A stretch of DNA of 58,972 nt from Candidatus Fimivivens faecavium (GTDB taxonomy: Bacteria; Bacillota; Clostridia; Oscillospirales; Ruminococcaceae): assembly GCA_018716105.1 (NCBI GenBank), contig DVKH01000004.1:1-58972 (forward strand). The letters run 5' to 3'. Every line of letters starts with the position of its first letter. Position 1 is the stretch's first letter. The notes beneath the pieces are model-generated. The model was given only the letters and a program-made list of their open reading frames with translations, ran no database searches and was not told where the DNA came from. The position numbers and the translations under genes were made by a program. Positions 44,141-54,327 of this stretch are shown here, one piece after another.

Positions 44141-44968
44141 TCAGGATTTCACAGGGTTGGGATTTACCTCCGCGTTTACGCCGGTCGCGGGGACCTCGTT
44201 GGTCGGAAGCAGTTTCGCCATAACCACCAGCCGGTAGTTGTCGTGATCGGCCGGATTGTAATTGACGGTGCAGGTCGAAAGGGTCAGGATGTTGTCTTCG
44301 GTGGTCACCGGGGTATCGATGATAAATTCGCTCTTGGACTTGGCCTCGTCCAGAATCTTCTGGAACTCCTCGTCAGAGGGGTTGGGCTGGATATAGTTGA
44401 ACTTGATGTGGGTGTAGAACACCGCAAACACCTGCCAGACCATATCGGATTCCGGAGTGGAGAAATAGATATACGGGTTCTCTTTCAGGAACTCCAGGTC
44501 GGTGTACTTAAAGAGCTGAGAAAACTTCTTTCCGTCTTTGTTATCCTTGAGGTCGCTGTGGCCGTAGATGATCGTATTTTTGCTCAGGCCCTCGCGTCCG
44601 CCGCCGAGCTTCGAACCGTAATCTGCAAAATAGCATCCATAGATGTCATATTTTTTGTCCTCATTGAGCCGCAGATAATAGTCGTTGTCCTTCGCCTGGA
44701 GAACCGCATCGTCGACGGTCGTCCCCGGAATCCGGATCCAGCCGACCGTATCCTGGTTCCGCTCGATCGCCTTGTCAATTTCCTCGATCAGGAACACCTG
44801 GTCGGCAACATCTTCGCCGTCGGTGTAATCGACGTCCGAAACGGCGTCGGAAGGATTGCTCTCCTCGCCGGAAGAACCGTTGTCATCCCTGTTGCAGCCG
44901 GCGAACACCAGCAGCATAGCCATAGCCATCGCAAGCGCGAGCAGGCTCCATTTCTTGTTTCGCTTCAT
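44141..44968 (-). CDS. Class B sortase with lipoprotein-like signal
   Basis: Sortases cleave sorting motifs and attach surface proteins to the cell wall. The triad is visible: His in YGHSDL, Cys in LSTCTVNY, and Arg in DNYRLVV. GWIRIPGTTVDDAVLQ is the typical N-terminal strand of class B. Instead of a plain membrane anchor, the N-terminus has a signal ending FAGC (Cys25) followed by an acidic Ser-rich linker, so it may be lipid-anchored. The start at 44968 has GAGGGA upstream; an ATG at 45001 is less likely. No LPXTG-type substrate lies nearby. Confidence 0.88.
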   Translation of the reverse strand: MKRNKKWSLLALAMAMAMLLVFAGCNRDDNGSSGEESNPSDAVSDVDYTDGEDVADQVFLIEEIDKAIERNQDTVGWIRIPGTTVDDAVLQAKDNDYYLRLNEDKKYDIYGCYFADYGSKLGGGREGLSKNTIIYGHSDLKDNKDGKKFSQLFKYTDLEFLKENPYIYFSTPESDMVWQVFAVFYTHIKFNYIQPNPSDEEFQKILDEAKSKSEFIIDTPVTTEDNILTLSTCTVNYNPADHDNYRLVVMAKLLPTNEVPATGVNAEVNPNPVKS

Positions 44969-45032
44969 GAATCTTCCCTCATTTTCTTTGTTTTTCTGCA
45001 CCCTGCGTTGGGTTTGCTGTCACCTGTATCCG

Positions 45033-45061
45033 ATTTTATAGAAACTTACCCTCTATGTCAA
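45033..45061 (-). promoter_or_regulatory. Promoter of the sortase gene
   Basis: TTGACA (45061-45056), a 17-nt spacer and TAAAAT (45038-45033) on the minus strand. Confidence 0.75.
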
Positions 45062-45190
45062 GCCGGATGTTTTTACCGGACTTGTGAAGGAAAACACGCC
45101 CTGTTTGGACACAGAAGAAGTGGATACTCCGCTGCCAGCGGCAGGAAGGAAACCGGCTTTCTATCCAAATCCAGACAAAGGAGCCATTTC

Positions 45191-45511
45191 ATGCAGCAGT
45201 TTTTCCTTTTTTTTGATCAAAACCGGATTATCGTTCCCATCCTAGCCGCATGGCTCATCGCTCTGTCCGCCGCAGACCTGGTTCTCTGCTTCTGGGATAA
45301 GCGCTGTGCAAAGCGCGGGGCCTGGCGGGTGCCGGAAAAGCGCCTGCTCCTGATTGCGCTCTTCGGCGGCGCGCCGGGACTCTGGGCCGGGATGGCCCTC
45401 TTCCGCCACAAGACAAGGCATCTGGTCTTTCAGGTATCCGCCCCGGTTCTCACGGTTGTACAGTTGAGTTTTCTGTTCTTTGCAGCAGTTTCCCCGTGGA
45501 TAATTAACTAG
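45191..45511 (+). CDS. DUF1294 family membrane protein
   Basis: The 106-aa protein has three to four hydrophobic segments and the DUF1294 pattern: DKRCAKRGAWRVPEKRLL, LFGGAPGLWAGM, FRHKTRHLVF. Its function is unknown. The ATG at 45191 has GGAG 7 nt upstream. The frame is open much further upstream, but that part is antisense to the sortase gene and is not real coding sequence. Confidence 0.88.
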   Translation: MQQFFLFFDQNRIIVPILAAWLIALSAADLVLCFWDKRCAKRGAWRVPEKRLLLIALFGGAPGLWAGMALFRHKTRHLVFQVSAPVLTVVQLSFLFFAAVSPWIIN

Positions 45512-45613
45512 TGCGGCGGCGCCGTCATTTTATTGCAGTGATTTTTTTGACAAAGCGTACGCGCGCATGTAAAATAGGTTCATAACAAGAAGCTGGGAAA
45601 AGGAGGCGCTGGA

Positions 45614-46300
45614 ATGGGCTACGATATCGTGATGTTCGATGCGGACGGCACGCTGTTCGACTTCGGCCGGGCGCAGGAGGCGGCGTTTTACGACGCCTTT
45701 GCCCGCAAAGGCTTCCGAATCGGGTCCGGCGTCCTCGGCGTTTACGAGAGCATCAACCGGGAACTCTGGGCCAAGCTCGAACGCGGGGAAGTCACCCGGC
45801 AGGAACTGCTTCAGGCGCGTTTTCGCAAACTGTTCGATCGATTCGGAATCGATCTCGATCCCGCGCAGTTCAACCGCAGCTATATGGAATCCCTCTCCTG
45901 CGCCGGCTTTCTGATCGACGGCGCGTTCGAATTGCTCGAAGCGCTGGAGGGACGTGTCCGCATGATCATGGTGACCAACGGGTCCCGCAAAACCCAGCGC
46001 GGCCGCGTGAAACAGGCGGGGATTGAGCGGTTCTTCAGCGACCTTATCATCTCGGAAGAGATCGGATTTGACAAACCGGACCTTCGTTTTTTCGAAAAGG
46101 CGCTCGCCGCCGCGGGCGGCATCCCGAAAGGCCGGGTCCTGGTGGTCGGCGATTCGGTCTCCGCGGACATAACCGGCGCAAACAACGCCGGAATCCCGTG
46201 CTGCTGGTACAACCCCGGCGGCCTGCCGGCGCCGGAGAACCTGATTATCGACCACCAGATCCGCGCGCACCGGGAGCTGATCCCGATTGTGCTTTCATGA
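45614..46300 (+). CDS. HAD-superfamily hydrolase (YjjG-like nucleotidase)
   Basis: HAD phosphatases use an Asp nucleophile: motif I is MFDADGTLFDF (Asp8 and Asp10), motif II MVTNGS, the motif III lysine lies in EIGFDKPDLRFFEKAL, and motif IV is VVGDSVSADITGANNAG. The 228-aa length and the VTNG type fit YjjG-like pyrimidine nucleotidases; the exact substrate is unknown. AAAGGAGG precedes the start. It is the first of four collinear genes with short gaps. Confidence 0.9.
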   Translation: MGYDIVMFDADGTLFDFGRAQEAAFYDAFARKGFRIGSGVLGVYESINRELWAKLERGEVTRQELLQARFRKLFDRFGIDLDPAQFNRSYMESLSCAGFLIDGAFELLEALEGRVRMIMVTNGSRKTQRGRVKQAGIERFFSDLIISEEIGFDKPDLRFFEKALAAAGGIPKGRVLVVGDSVSADITGANNAGIPCCWYNPGGLPAPENLIIDHQIRAHRELIPIVLS

Positions 46301-46333
46301 CAGAACAACGAAAATAAAAGGGGCGTACATAGT

Positions 46334-46735
46334 ATGAGCAAACGAGAAGAGGCTCTCAGAAGATTCCAGGGCGGAGAGCTCAACTGCGCTGAAGCGGTCC
46401 TGCTGGCGAGCGCAGACATCACCGGACGCGACCCGTCCGGGGAAACCATGCACGCGCTCGGCGCGTTCGGCGGCGGGATCGGCTGCGGCGAACTCTGCGG
46501 CGCAATCGCGGCGGCCGCGGCGGCGGTCGGCCTCAGCTATATCGACACCCACGCGCACGCCTGCCCCAGATCGAAGCAGGCGGCGGCCGCCCTCACGGGG
46601 AAATGCATCCGCGAACTCGGATCGCTTCGGTGCGAGGAATTGAAGCCCCGGTATTTTGACGAAAAACTCCGCTGCACGCTTCTGGTGGAAAAGGCGCTTG
46701 ACCTTTTGGAAGAAACCGCAGCCGAAATTGGATAA
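46334..46735 (+). CDS. C_GCAxxG_C_C family protein
   Basis: The 133-aa protein is named after its cysteine pattern: NCAEAVLLAS, FGGGIGCGELCGAIAAA, HACPRSK, GKCIREL and LRCTLLV. The conserved cysteines suggest metal or redox cofactor binding. The function is not known; relatives occur next to transporters or molybdenum/selenium genes. It lies 33 bp after the HAD gene and 12 bp before the EamA transporter. Confidence 0.9.
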   Translation: MSKREEALRRFQGGELNCAEAVLLASADITGRDPSGETMHALGAFGGGIGCGELCGAIAAAAAAVGLSYIDTHAHACPRSKQAAAALTGKCIRELGSLRCEELKPRYFDEKLRCTLLVEKALDLLEETAAEIG

Positions 46736-46747
46736 ACAGGAGTCTAT

Positions 46748-47767
46748 ATGGAGCAGCAAAACCAACTCAATTATCACCAGGGGCCGGGCGCGCGCCCGGC
46801 CGTTTTCGCGGACCTCCTTCTGGTCCTCACCACTCTCTTGTGGGGCGGGGGGTTCATCGTCGTCAAAATGGCGGTGGATCTCGGGCTTCCGCCGTTTCTG
46901 ATCCTGGCGTCCCGGTTTTTGATCGCGGTCGCCGTGCTTTCGGTCATTTTTATCCGGGAATTTCCCAAAGCGCACCGAAACGATTTCCTCTTCGGTATCG
47001 GCGCGGGGCTTCTGCTTTTCTCCGCCTTCAGCGCGCAGACCTTCGGAATGAAGTTTACCACGCCGTCCAACAATGCGTTTCTCACCTCGACCAACGTCGT
47101 GATGGTGCCGTTCATCAGCTGGCTTTTGTTCCGGCAGCGGCCTCAGCCCCGCTCGGTCGTTCTCGCCTTCAGCTGCTTTTTTGGCGCAATGGTGCTCGCG
47201 TTTGTCCCAGGGGCCGGGCTTTCGCTCAATTCCGGCGACCTGCTCACGCTCCTGTGCGCGTTTTTGTTCGCGCTGCACATTGCCTATCTCGGCGCGACGG
47301 CGCCCCGCATCCGTAGCGCCTCGGTGCTCAACATCGTCCAGCTCGGGACGGCGGGGATCCTTTCAGCCCTCTTTTTCTTGATCTTCGACCCCTGGGTGAT
47401 CGATCTTACCGCCTTTCGGGCAGGCGCGTTCGCCATCCTCTACCTCGGCGTCTTTTCCACAGGCGTCTGCTTTTTCTTTCAGACCTATGCCCAGCGCTTT
47501 GTGCCGCCGACCCGCGCCGCGATCATCCTCTCGTGCGAGGGCCTCTGCGGCAGCATCCTTTCGGTGCTGTTCGGCTACGACAGGGTGACGCCGCAGCTTC
47601 TCTGCGGCGGAATCATCATCGTCTCGTCGGTCCTTTTGACCGAAATACACCCGCTGGAGCTTCTTCGAAAGCGCCTGGGAAAATCGCCTGCTTTGGAACA
47701 GGCGGGATTGCAAGCAGAGACAAAAACGCCGCGCGGCGCGCCGGCGGGTCAGGGAGGGCCTCAATGA
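46748..47767 (+). CDS. EamA-family (DMT) transporter
   Basis: This ten-segment transporter of the drug/metabolite superfamily has two EamA repeats. The first has LVLTTLLWGGGFIVVKMAV and FTTPSNNAFLTSTNVVMVPF; the second has GDLLTLLCAFLFALHIAYLG and CEGLCGSILSVLFGYDRVT. The substrate is unknown. A charged ~35-residue cytoplasmic tail follows the last helix. Its stop codon overlaps the start of the DUF975 gene (ATGATG). Confidence 0.9.
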   Translation: MEQQNQLNYHQGPGARPAVFADLLLVLTTLLWGGGFIVVKMAVDLGLPPFLILASRFLIAVAVLSVIFIREFPKAHRNDFLFGIGAGLLLFSAFSAQTFGMKFTTPSNNAFLTSTNVVMVPFISWLLFRQRPQPRSVVLAFSCFFGAMVLAFVPGAGLSLNSGDLLTLLCAFLFALHIAYLGATAPRIRSASVLNIVQLGTAGILSALFFLIFDPWVIDLTAFRAGAFAILYLGVFSTGVCFFFQTYAQRFVPPTRAAIILSCEGLCGSILSVLFGYDRVTPQLLCGGIIIVSSVLLTEIHPLELLRKRLGKSPALEQAGLQAETKTPRGAPAGQGGPQ

Positions 47768-48498
47768 TGTGGACCAATGCACAGCTTAAGCAAAACGCCT
47801 GGAAAATCCTCCAGCGCGATTACTGGATGCCGTTTCTCGTCTGTTTTCTGTGCTTAATCATTGCAAGCGCGGCAAACGGATTGGTCGACCAGGTATTTCC
47901 GGTTTTGTCGATTCAAGATTTTCGGTATTCCGATTCGATTTCCAGGACGCTGATCGGCGGTATTCTTTCGATGGCTTCGATGTTGAGCCTGGCCATTACT
48001 TTTGGCGTTTCCTGCTTCGTGACCAATATCCTCGAAGTCGGACAAAACCGCTTTATGATGATCAACCGTGGACGGCGCGCCGATGTCGGGGTGCTGTTTT
48101 CCGGCTACCGCCAGGACTTTGGAAACATCGTGGTGGTTCAATTGCTGCGGAGCCTGTTTCTTTCGCTCTGGTATCTCGCGCTGATCATCCCTGGAATCGT
48201 CAAGAGCTATGAATATGCGATGATCCCCTACCTGCTCGCGGAAAACCCCAAAATGCCGTACCAGCGCGCGTTCGATCTCAGCCGGATGATGACCAAAGGG
48301 CACAAGATGGACATGTTCCTGCTCGATCTTTCGTTCATCGGCTGGTATCTTCTCGGCGTCCTCACCTGCGGGCTGGGGATCCCGTTCGTCATCCCCTACC
48401 ACCAGGCGGCGCTTGCGGAACAGTATACGGCGCTCCGCTCCCGCGCGTTGGCAATGGGCATTACCAACGGTTATGAGCTGCCGGGCTTCGGCTATTAA
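47764..48498 (+). CDS. DUF975 family membrane protein
   Basis: The 244-aa integral membrane protein has about five to six membrane segments. The DUF975 markers are LKQNAWKILQRDYW at the N-terminus, KSYEYAMIPYLLAENP, SRMMTKGHKMDMFLLDLSFIGWYLLG and PYHQAALAEQY near the end. The function is unknown. The ATG at 47764 overlaps the previous stop, indicating translational coupling with the EamA gene. Confidence 0.9.
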   Translation: MMWTNAQLKQNAWKILQRDYWMPFLVCFLCLIIASAANGLVDQVFPVLSIQDFRYSDSISRTLIGGILSMASMLSLAITFGVSCFVTNILEVGQNRFMMINRGRRADVGVLFSGYRQDFGNIVVVQLLRSLFLSLWYLALIIPGIVKSYEYAMIPYLLAENPKMPYQRAFDLSRMMTKGHKMDMFLLDLSFIGWYLLGVLTCGLGIPFVIPYHQAALAEQYTALRSRALAMGITNGYELPGFGY

Positions 48499-48553
48499 AT
48501 GACAACCTGCTAAAACCGCGCCGCTTATTCTTGATTTACAAACCGCGGCATAG

Positions 48554-48583
48554 ACGCACGGGTTTAAAACCCGTGCGTTTTTT
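48554..48583 (+). terminator. Terminator after the HAD-DUF975 operon
   Basis: A 12-bp stem ACGCACGGGTTT/AAACCCGTGCGT with a 1-nt centre (effective loop 3-5 nt) is followed by a T-run. Confidence 0.88.
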
Positions 48584-48726
48584 CAGTTTCGGCGGCAAAA
48601 AGGCCGCGCCTTGCCCGCCGAGCGGTTTGGGACGCATAGCCGAAAACAGCTTTATCCCAAGTCCCGGACGCCGCCTTTCGTCTCCCCGCATCAGAAGCAG
48701 GCGAACAAGAATAAATTTACAATCTA

Positions 48727-48756
48727 TTAACAATAATCCGTCAGGCATGTTATATA
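48727..48756 (+). promoter_or_regulatory. Promoter of the ribbon-helix-helix gene
   Basis: TTAACA (48727-48732), an 18-nt spacer and TATATA (48751-48756), with TATAAT two bases further on. No CIRCE or CtsR box is visible, although clpB lies downstream. Confidence 0.5.
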
Positions 48757-48791
48757 ATATGATCATCAAATTATTGATGAGGCAGATACCA

Positions 48792-49412
48792 ATGAAAAAA
48801 AGCGTTTACAGCATCGTCCTGTCCGACCGGGTCGTCTCGATGGTTGATTCGCTCGCCTACCGCGAGGGCATGAGCCGTTCGGCAGCCATCAACCGGATCC
48901 TGTCCGAATACCTCTCGATGGATACGCCGGAACAGCAGATCAAACAGCTTCTGGACGAGGTGGTGGACCGCCTCTCCTCATCGGAAACGCTGCGGATTAT
49001 GCCGACCCCTTCCGGCGGGCTCCTTTCGGTGCGCGCCCCGCTCCGGTTCAAATACAATCCCACCATCAAGTATTCGGTCGAGCTGACCATCGGCGCAAAC
49101 GGCGCCGATGGGGAGATCCGCGCGGCCGCCCGGACCCAGAGCGCTTCGCTGACCGCAGCGCTGGACGACTTCTTCTCCTGTTTCGCCGCATCGCTCCAGC
49201 TGCCGGAAAACGCCTATCGTATCGAATCCGGACGCTATTTCCAGCGGTTTTCGGTCGGGGAACCCGACAACCGGCACACCGCCGAACGGATCAGCGAATA
49301 TATCAAATTCCTACAAAGCGCAATGGACGCTTATTTCGCGCAGCTCCCCGACCTCTCGGAGGCGCGTCGCGCTGTCAAGACAGCAACGCTTCCCTATCAG
49401 CGAAAACTGTAG
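48792..49412 (+). CDS. Ribbon-helix-helix (CopG-like) protein upstream of clpB
   Basis: The first 45 residues look like a ribbon-helix-helix DNA-binding domain ([38 protein letters not shown]). The other ~160 residues form an unrecognised domain ([21 protein letters not shown] and following). The ATG at 48792 has GAGG upstream; the open frame before it includes the terminator and is discarded. clpB starts 49 bp later with no terminator between, so the two are probably co-transcribed and this protein may regulate the pair. Confidence 0.75.
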   Translation: MKKSVYSIVLSDRVVSMVDSLAYREGMSRSAAINRILSEYLSMDTPEQQIKQLLDEVVDRLSSSETLRIMPTPSGGLLSVRAPLRFKYNPTIKYSVELTIGANGADGEIRAAARTQSASLTAALDDFFSCFAASLQLPENAYRIESGRYFQRFSVGEPDNRHTAERISEYIKFLQSAMDAYFAQLPDLSEARRAVKTATLPYQRKL

Positions 49413-49461
49413 CAATTGTACGAACAGAAATGAAACCCGTTCCGAAAAGGAGGACAACGAT

Positions 49462-52080
<2,619 letters not shown>

Positions 52081-52086
52081 CCGGCA

Positions 52087-52126
52087 AAACGGCCGCGCAG
52101 GATTCGCCCTGCGCGGCCGTTTTTGG
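52087..52126 (+). terminator. clpB terminator
   Basis: AAACGGCCGCGCAGG and CCTGCGCGGCCGTTT form a 15-bp GC-rich stem with a short loop and terminal T-run, 6 bp after the stop codon. Confidence 0.9.
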
Positions 52127-52278
52127 CTGGTAAGACCCCGGCGGCACCGGCGGCAACAACGGTGCTTGTACATCGCCGGCGCCTTCCGTCCATCCAGTGG
52201 GGGGGGCAGCCCAGCGGCGGCCGGCAGCGGAAAGAACCCTTGCGCCGAGGAAGGCTTTGCGCGGCAGCAGATATCCAT

Positions 52279-53589
52279 CTACCTATTGTGATGACGCAGG
52301 GCAAGAAAAACGGCCGCTGTGACCGCCGTGAGGGCTTCGCTTGCGGATTGGCAGATCCACACTGCCTCGCCTCCAAAAATCAAGGGCAAAACGGCAATCA
52401 GAACAGGAGGCCAGATGACGCTGCGCGACAGGGATACCAAAAGGGCCTTGCCTGTGCGTTCATTCGCCTGCCAGTACGCGATCATCAAAATATTAAACCC
52501 GGCGAGGAAGAAGCCGGAGAAGTACGCAAGGCTCCTGCTCTCCATAAAATGGATCAGCTCAGTATCGCCCGGATTGAAAATGGAGAAGAAGCCGCGGGAA
52601 AAGAAAATGATCAGAACGTAGCAAAGAACGCCAATGGCCAGGAAAATTTTGACAGAGAAGCCGAGCAGAGCCCTGCTCCGTTTTTCTTCCCCCGTCCCCA
52701 TAAAGAAGCTGAATACCGGCTGCAAGCCCTGTGCCATGCCAAGAAACAGCGTCAAGATCATCAATATCAAATAACCGATTACAAGGTAGGCCGCGAGGCC
52801 GATTTCTCCAAACCCATAATGCACGATGGCAATATTATATATGAAGGTTATGATGCCGATTGTAAACTCCATGATAAAGGAAGGAAACCCCAGCAGATAG
52901 ACTGACCGGAGGCTATGCCACTTGAATTTGAATTTCGTCAGATACAAATCCCCCTGTTTGGAAAGAAAATGCGGGAGCAAGATCAGCACGCTAAAGATGG
53001 GGCCAAGCGCGGTTGCCAACGCCGCGCCAGCGATCCCCATATTCAGAGGGTACATAAAAACATAATCCAGGACGATATTTGATACCGACCCAAACATCAG
53101 GGCGAACATCGCAAGTTTCGGGCGGTTGTCGCTGCGCGCCAGGCCGCTTAACAAAAAGCTGAAAAGCAGGAAAGGAGAAAAGGTTATGATATACCGCATA
53201 TAACTGATCGCTTCGCCGTGGATCGACGGCGTTGAACCCAGGAGCTCCGCCAGGGGATGGATGAAAACATTCCCCAACGCACAGATCAGCAGGGCCATTG
53301 CGGCGGTACCGAGTACCGAAAGGCTGAAAACAGCGCGCGCCTGATCCTTTTCCCCCTTGCCAAGATGGGCAGAGATCATAACGCCCGCGCCTACGGCGAC
53401 CGCCATCGACAGCGCAATCAGGATTTCAATCAGCGGGACAGAAACGGCGGCGGCGGCCATGGCGTCCCGGCCAAGCCGGCGGCCAATGAATACGCCGTCG
53501 ACAATCAGATACACTGAATTAAACAGCAGCCCGATCATTTGCGGAACAGCGTATTTGACGAATAACATGTGTGATTTGCCTTCGTACAT
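52279..53589 (-). CDS. MATE-family multidrug exporter
   Basis: This 12-segment antiporter of the MATE superfamily has 436 aa and two six-helix halves. Typical features are PQMIGLLFNSVYLIVDGVFIG at the N-terminus, MISAHLGKGEKDQA, and GMAQGLQPVFSFFMGTGEEKRSRA in the second half. The substrate is unknown. The ATG at 53589 has GGAGG 10 nt upstream. GC content is lower than average for the window. The leader contains a strong hairpin (53618-53645), which could allow attenuation. Confidence 0.9.
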   Translation of the reverse strand: MYEGKSHMLFVKYAVPQMIGLLFNSVYLIVDGVFIGRRLGRDAMAAAAVSVPLIEILIALSMAVAVGAGVMISAHLGKGEKDQARAVFSLSVLGTAAMALLICALGNVFIHPLAELLGSTPSIHGEAISYMRYIITFSPFLLFSFLLSGLARSDNRPKLAMFALMFGSVSNIVLDYVFMYPLNMGIAGAALATALGPIFSVLILLPHFLSKQGDLYLTKFKFKWHSLRSVYLLGFPSFIMEFTIGIITFIYNIAIVHYGFGEIGLAAYLVIGYLILMILTLFLGMAQGLQPVFSFFMGTGEEKRSRALLGFSVKIFLAIGVLCYVLIIFFSRGFFSIFNPGDTELIHFMESRSLAYFSGFFLAGFNILMIAYWQANERTGKALLVSLSRSVIWPPVLIAVLPLIFGGEAVWICQSASEALTAVTAAVFLALRHHNR

Positions 53590-53617
53590 GGCGATCGATC
53601 CTCCTTGCAAATAAAGA

Positions 53618-53645
53618 AGGCCCGCGTCATGTGTAACGCAGGCCT
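53618..53645 (-). promoter_or_regulatory. Leader hairpin before the MATE gene
   Basis: AGGCCTGCGT and ACGCGGGCCT (minus strand) form a 10-bp stem with one G-T pair and an 8-nt loop, followed by TCTTTATTT. It lies only ~10 nt before the ribosome site. It could be an attenuator or could sequester translation signals. Confidence 0.45.
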
Positions 53646-53758
53646 ACTACACAGAAAAATGGGACCCCGGCGGGCTGGCTTATCTTTATTTTAAACAGTT
53701 TAGGAACCTTGTTTTTTTACAGTTAAAATACAGCAAACAAGAATTTGGAGGTATAGAT

Positions 53759-53953
53759 ATGAGAAAGTGTATTCGCTGCAACTTGGATATGATTGAAAAT
53801 TATGATGTAAAGGTTGAGGGCGGCGCATACGGCTTAAAGATAACAAAGCAAGGAATTTTCAAAGAGAACCTTGGCAAGGTCCATGTTGCTGTATGTCCTG
53901 AATGTGGGTATCTTGAATTCTATCTTGAAGATACCAAAAAGATAAAAGAATAA
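53759..53953 (+). CDS. Small zinc-ribbon protein
   Basis: The 64-aa protein begins with CIRCNLDM and later has CPECGYLEFY, a four-cysteine zinc-ribbon arrangement (CxxC ... CxxC). The start has GGAGG 8 nt upstream. Such proteins are common in Gram-positive genomes, often nucleic-acid-binding, without known function. The gene is AT-rich compared with its surroundings, suggesting acquisition. Confidence 0.8.
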   Translation: MRKCIRCNLDMIENYDVKVEGGAYGLKITKQGIFKENLGKVHVAVCPECGYLEFYLEDTKKIKE

Positions 53954-54005
53954 GCAAAATCAAAGTTTATCGAGCAGCACACAGTAAAAACCAAATACCC
54001 CACAC

Positions 54006-54038
54006 AAAGGACAGCCGAGAAATCGCCTGTCCTTTTTT
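54006..54038 (+). terminator. Terminator of the zinc-ribbon gene
   Basis: AAAGGACAG-C-CGA pairs with TCG-C-CTGTCCTTT and ends in a T6 run. Confidence 0.85.
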
Positions 54039-54080
54039 ATGCCTGCTCCGGGAACACAAAAGGGAGAAAAATAAAAGCGC

Positions 54081-54123
54081 CTTATCCGCCATTCCTCATT
54101 TAAGCCTAACGGAATGGGGTAAG
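54081..54123. other. Inverted repeat in intergenic region
   Basis: CTTATCCGCCATTCC (54081-54095) pairs with GGAATGGGGTAAG (54111-54123) with one bulge and one mismatch, around a 15-nt loop. There is no T-tract. The region 54040-54280 otherwise shows no gene. It might be a remnant mobile end, a protein-binding site or an RNA element. Confidence 0.35.
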
Positions 54124-54287
54124 ACGCAACCCGGCGGTCGTTTTAATTAAATATACTCTATTTAACTTCAAAAGTCAAGTAAATCGCAGCGAGGTATCCA
54201 ACAGAAAAAACACAGAAACCGCCAATTCCCCTATGCGCCCTTATGACTTATCCTGCAAAAAGAAAAGCAGCCGGCGCTTTATCTGAA

Positions 54288-54316
54288 ACAGGCCCCGGCT
54301 GAAAGCCGGGGCCTGT
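54288..54316 (-). terminator. Terminator of the CoA-transferase gene
   Basis: A perfect 12-bp stem ACAGGCCCCGGC/GCCGGGGCCTGT with a 5-nt loop lies 11 bp beyond the stop; the minus-strand tail is only weakly T-rich. Confidence 0.7.
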
Positions 54317-54327
54317 CGTTCCGTTTT

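Noticed and set aside
44111..45190. Long plus-strand frame fused in front of the DUF1294 gene
   Set aside because: This part is antisense to the sortase gene; the real DUF1294 start at 45191 has its own ribosome site.
49380..49461. Search for a CIRCE or CtsR operator before clpB
   Set aside because: Neither the TTAGCACTC-N9-GAGTGCTAA inverted repeat nor a GGTCAAA tandem site is present.
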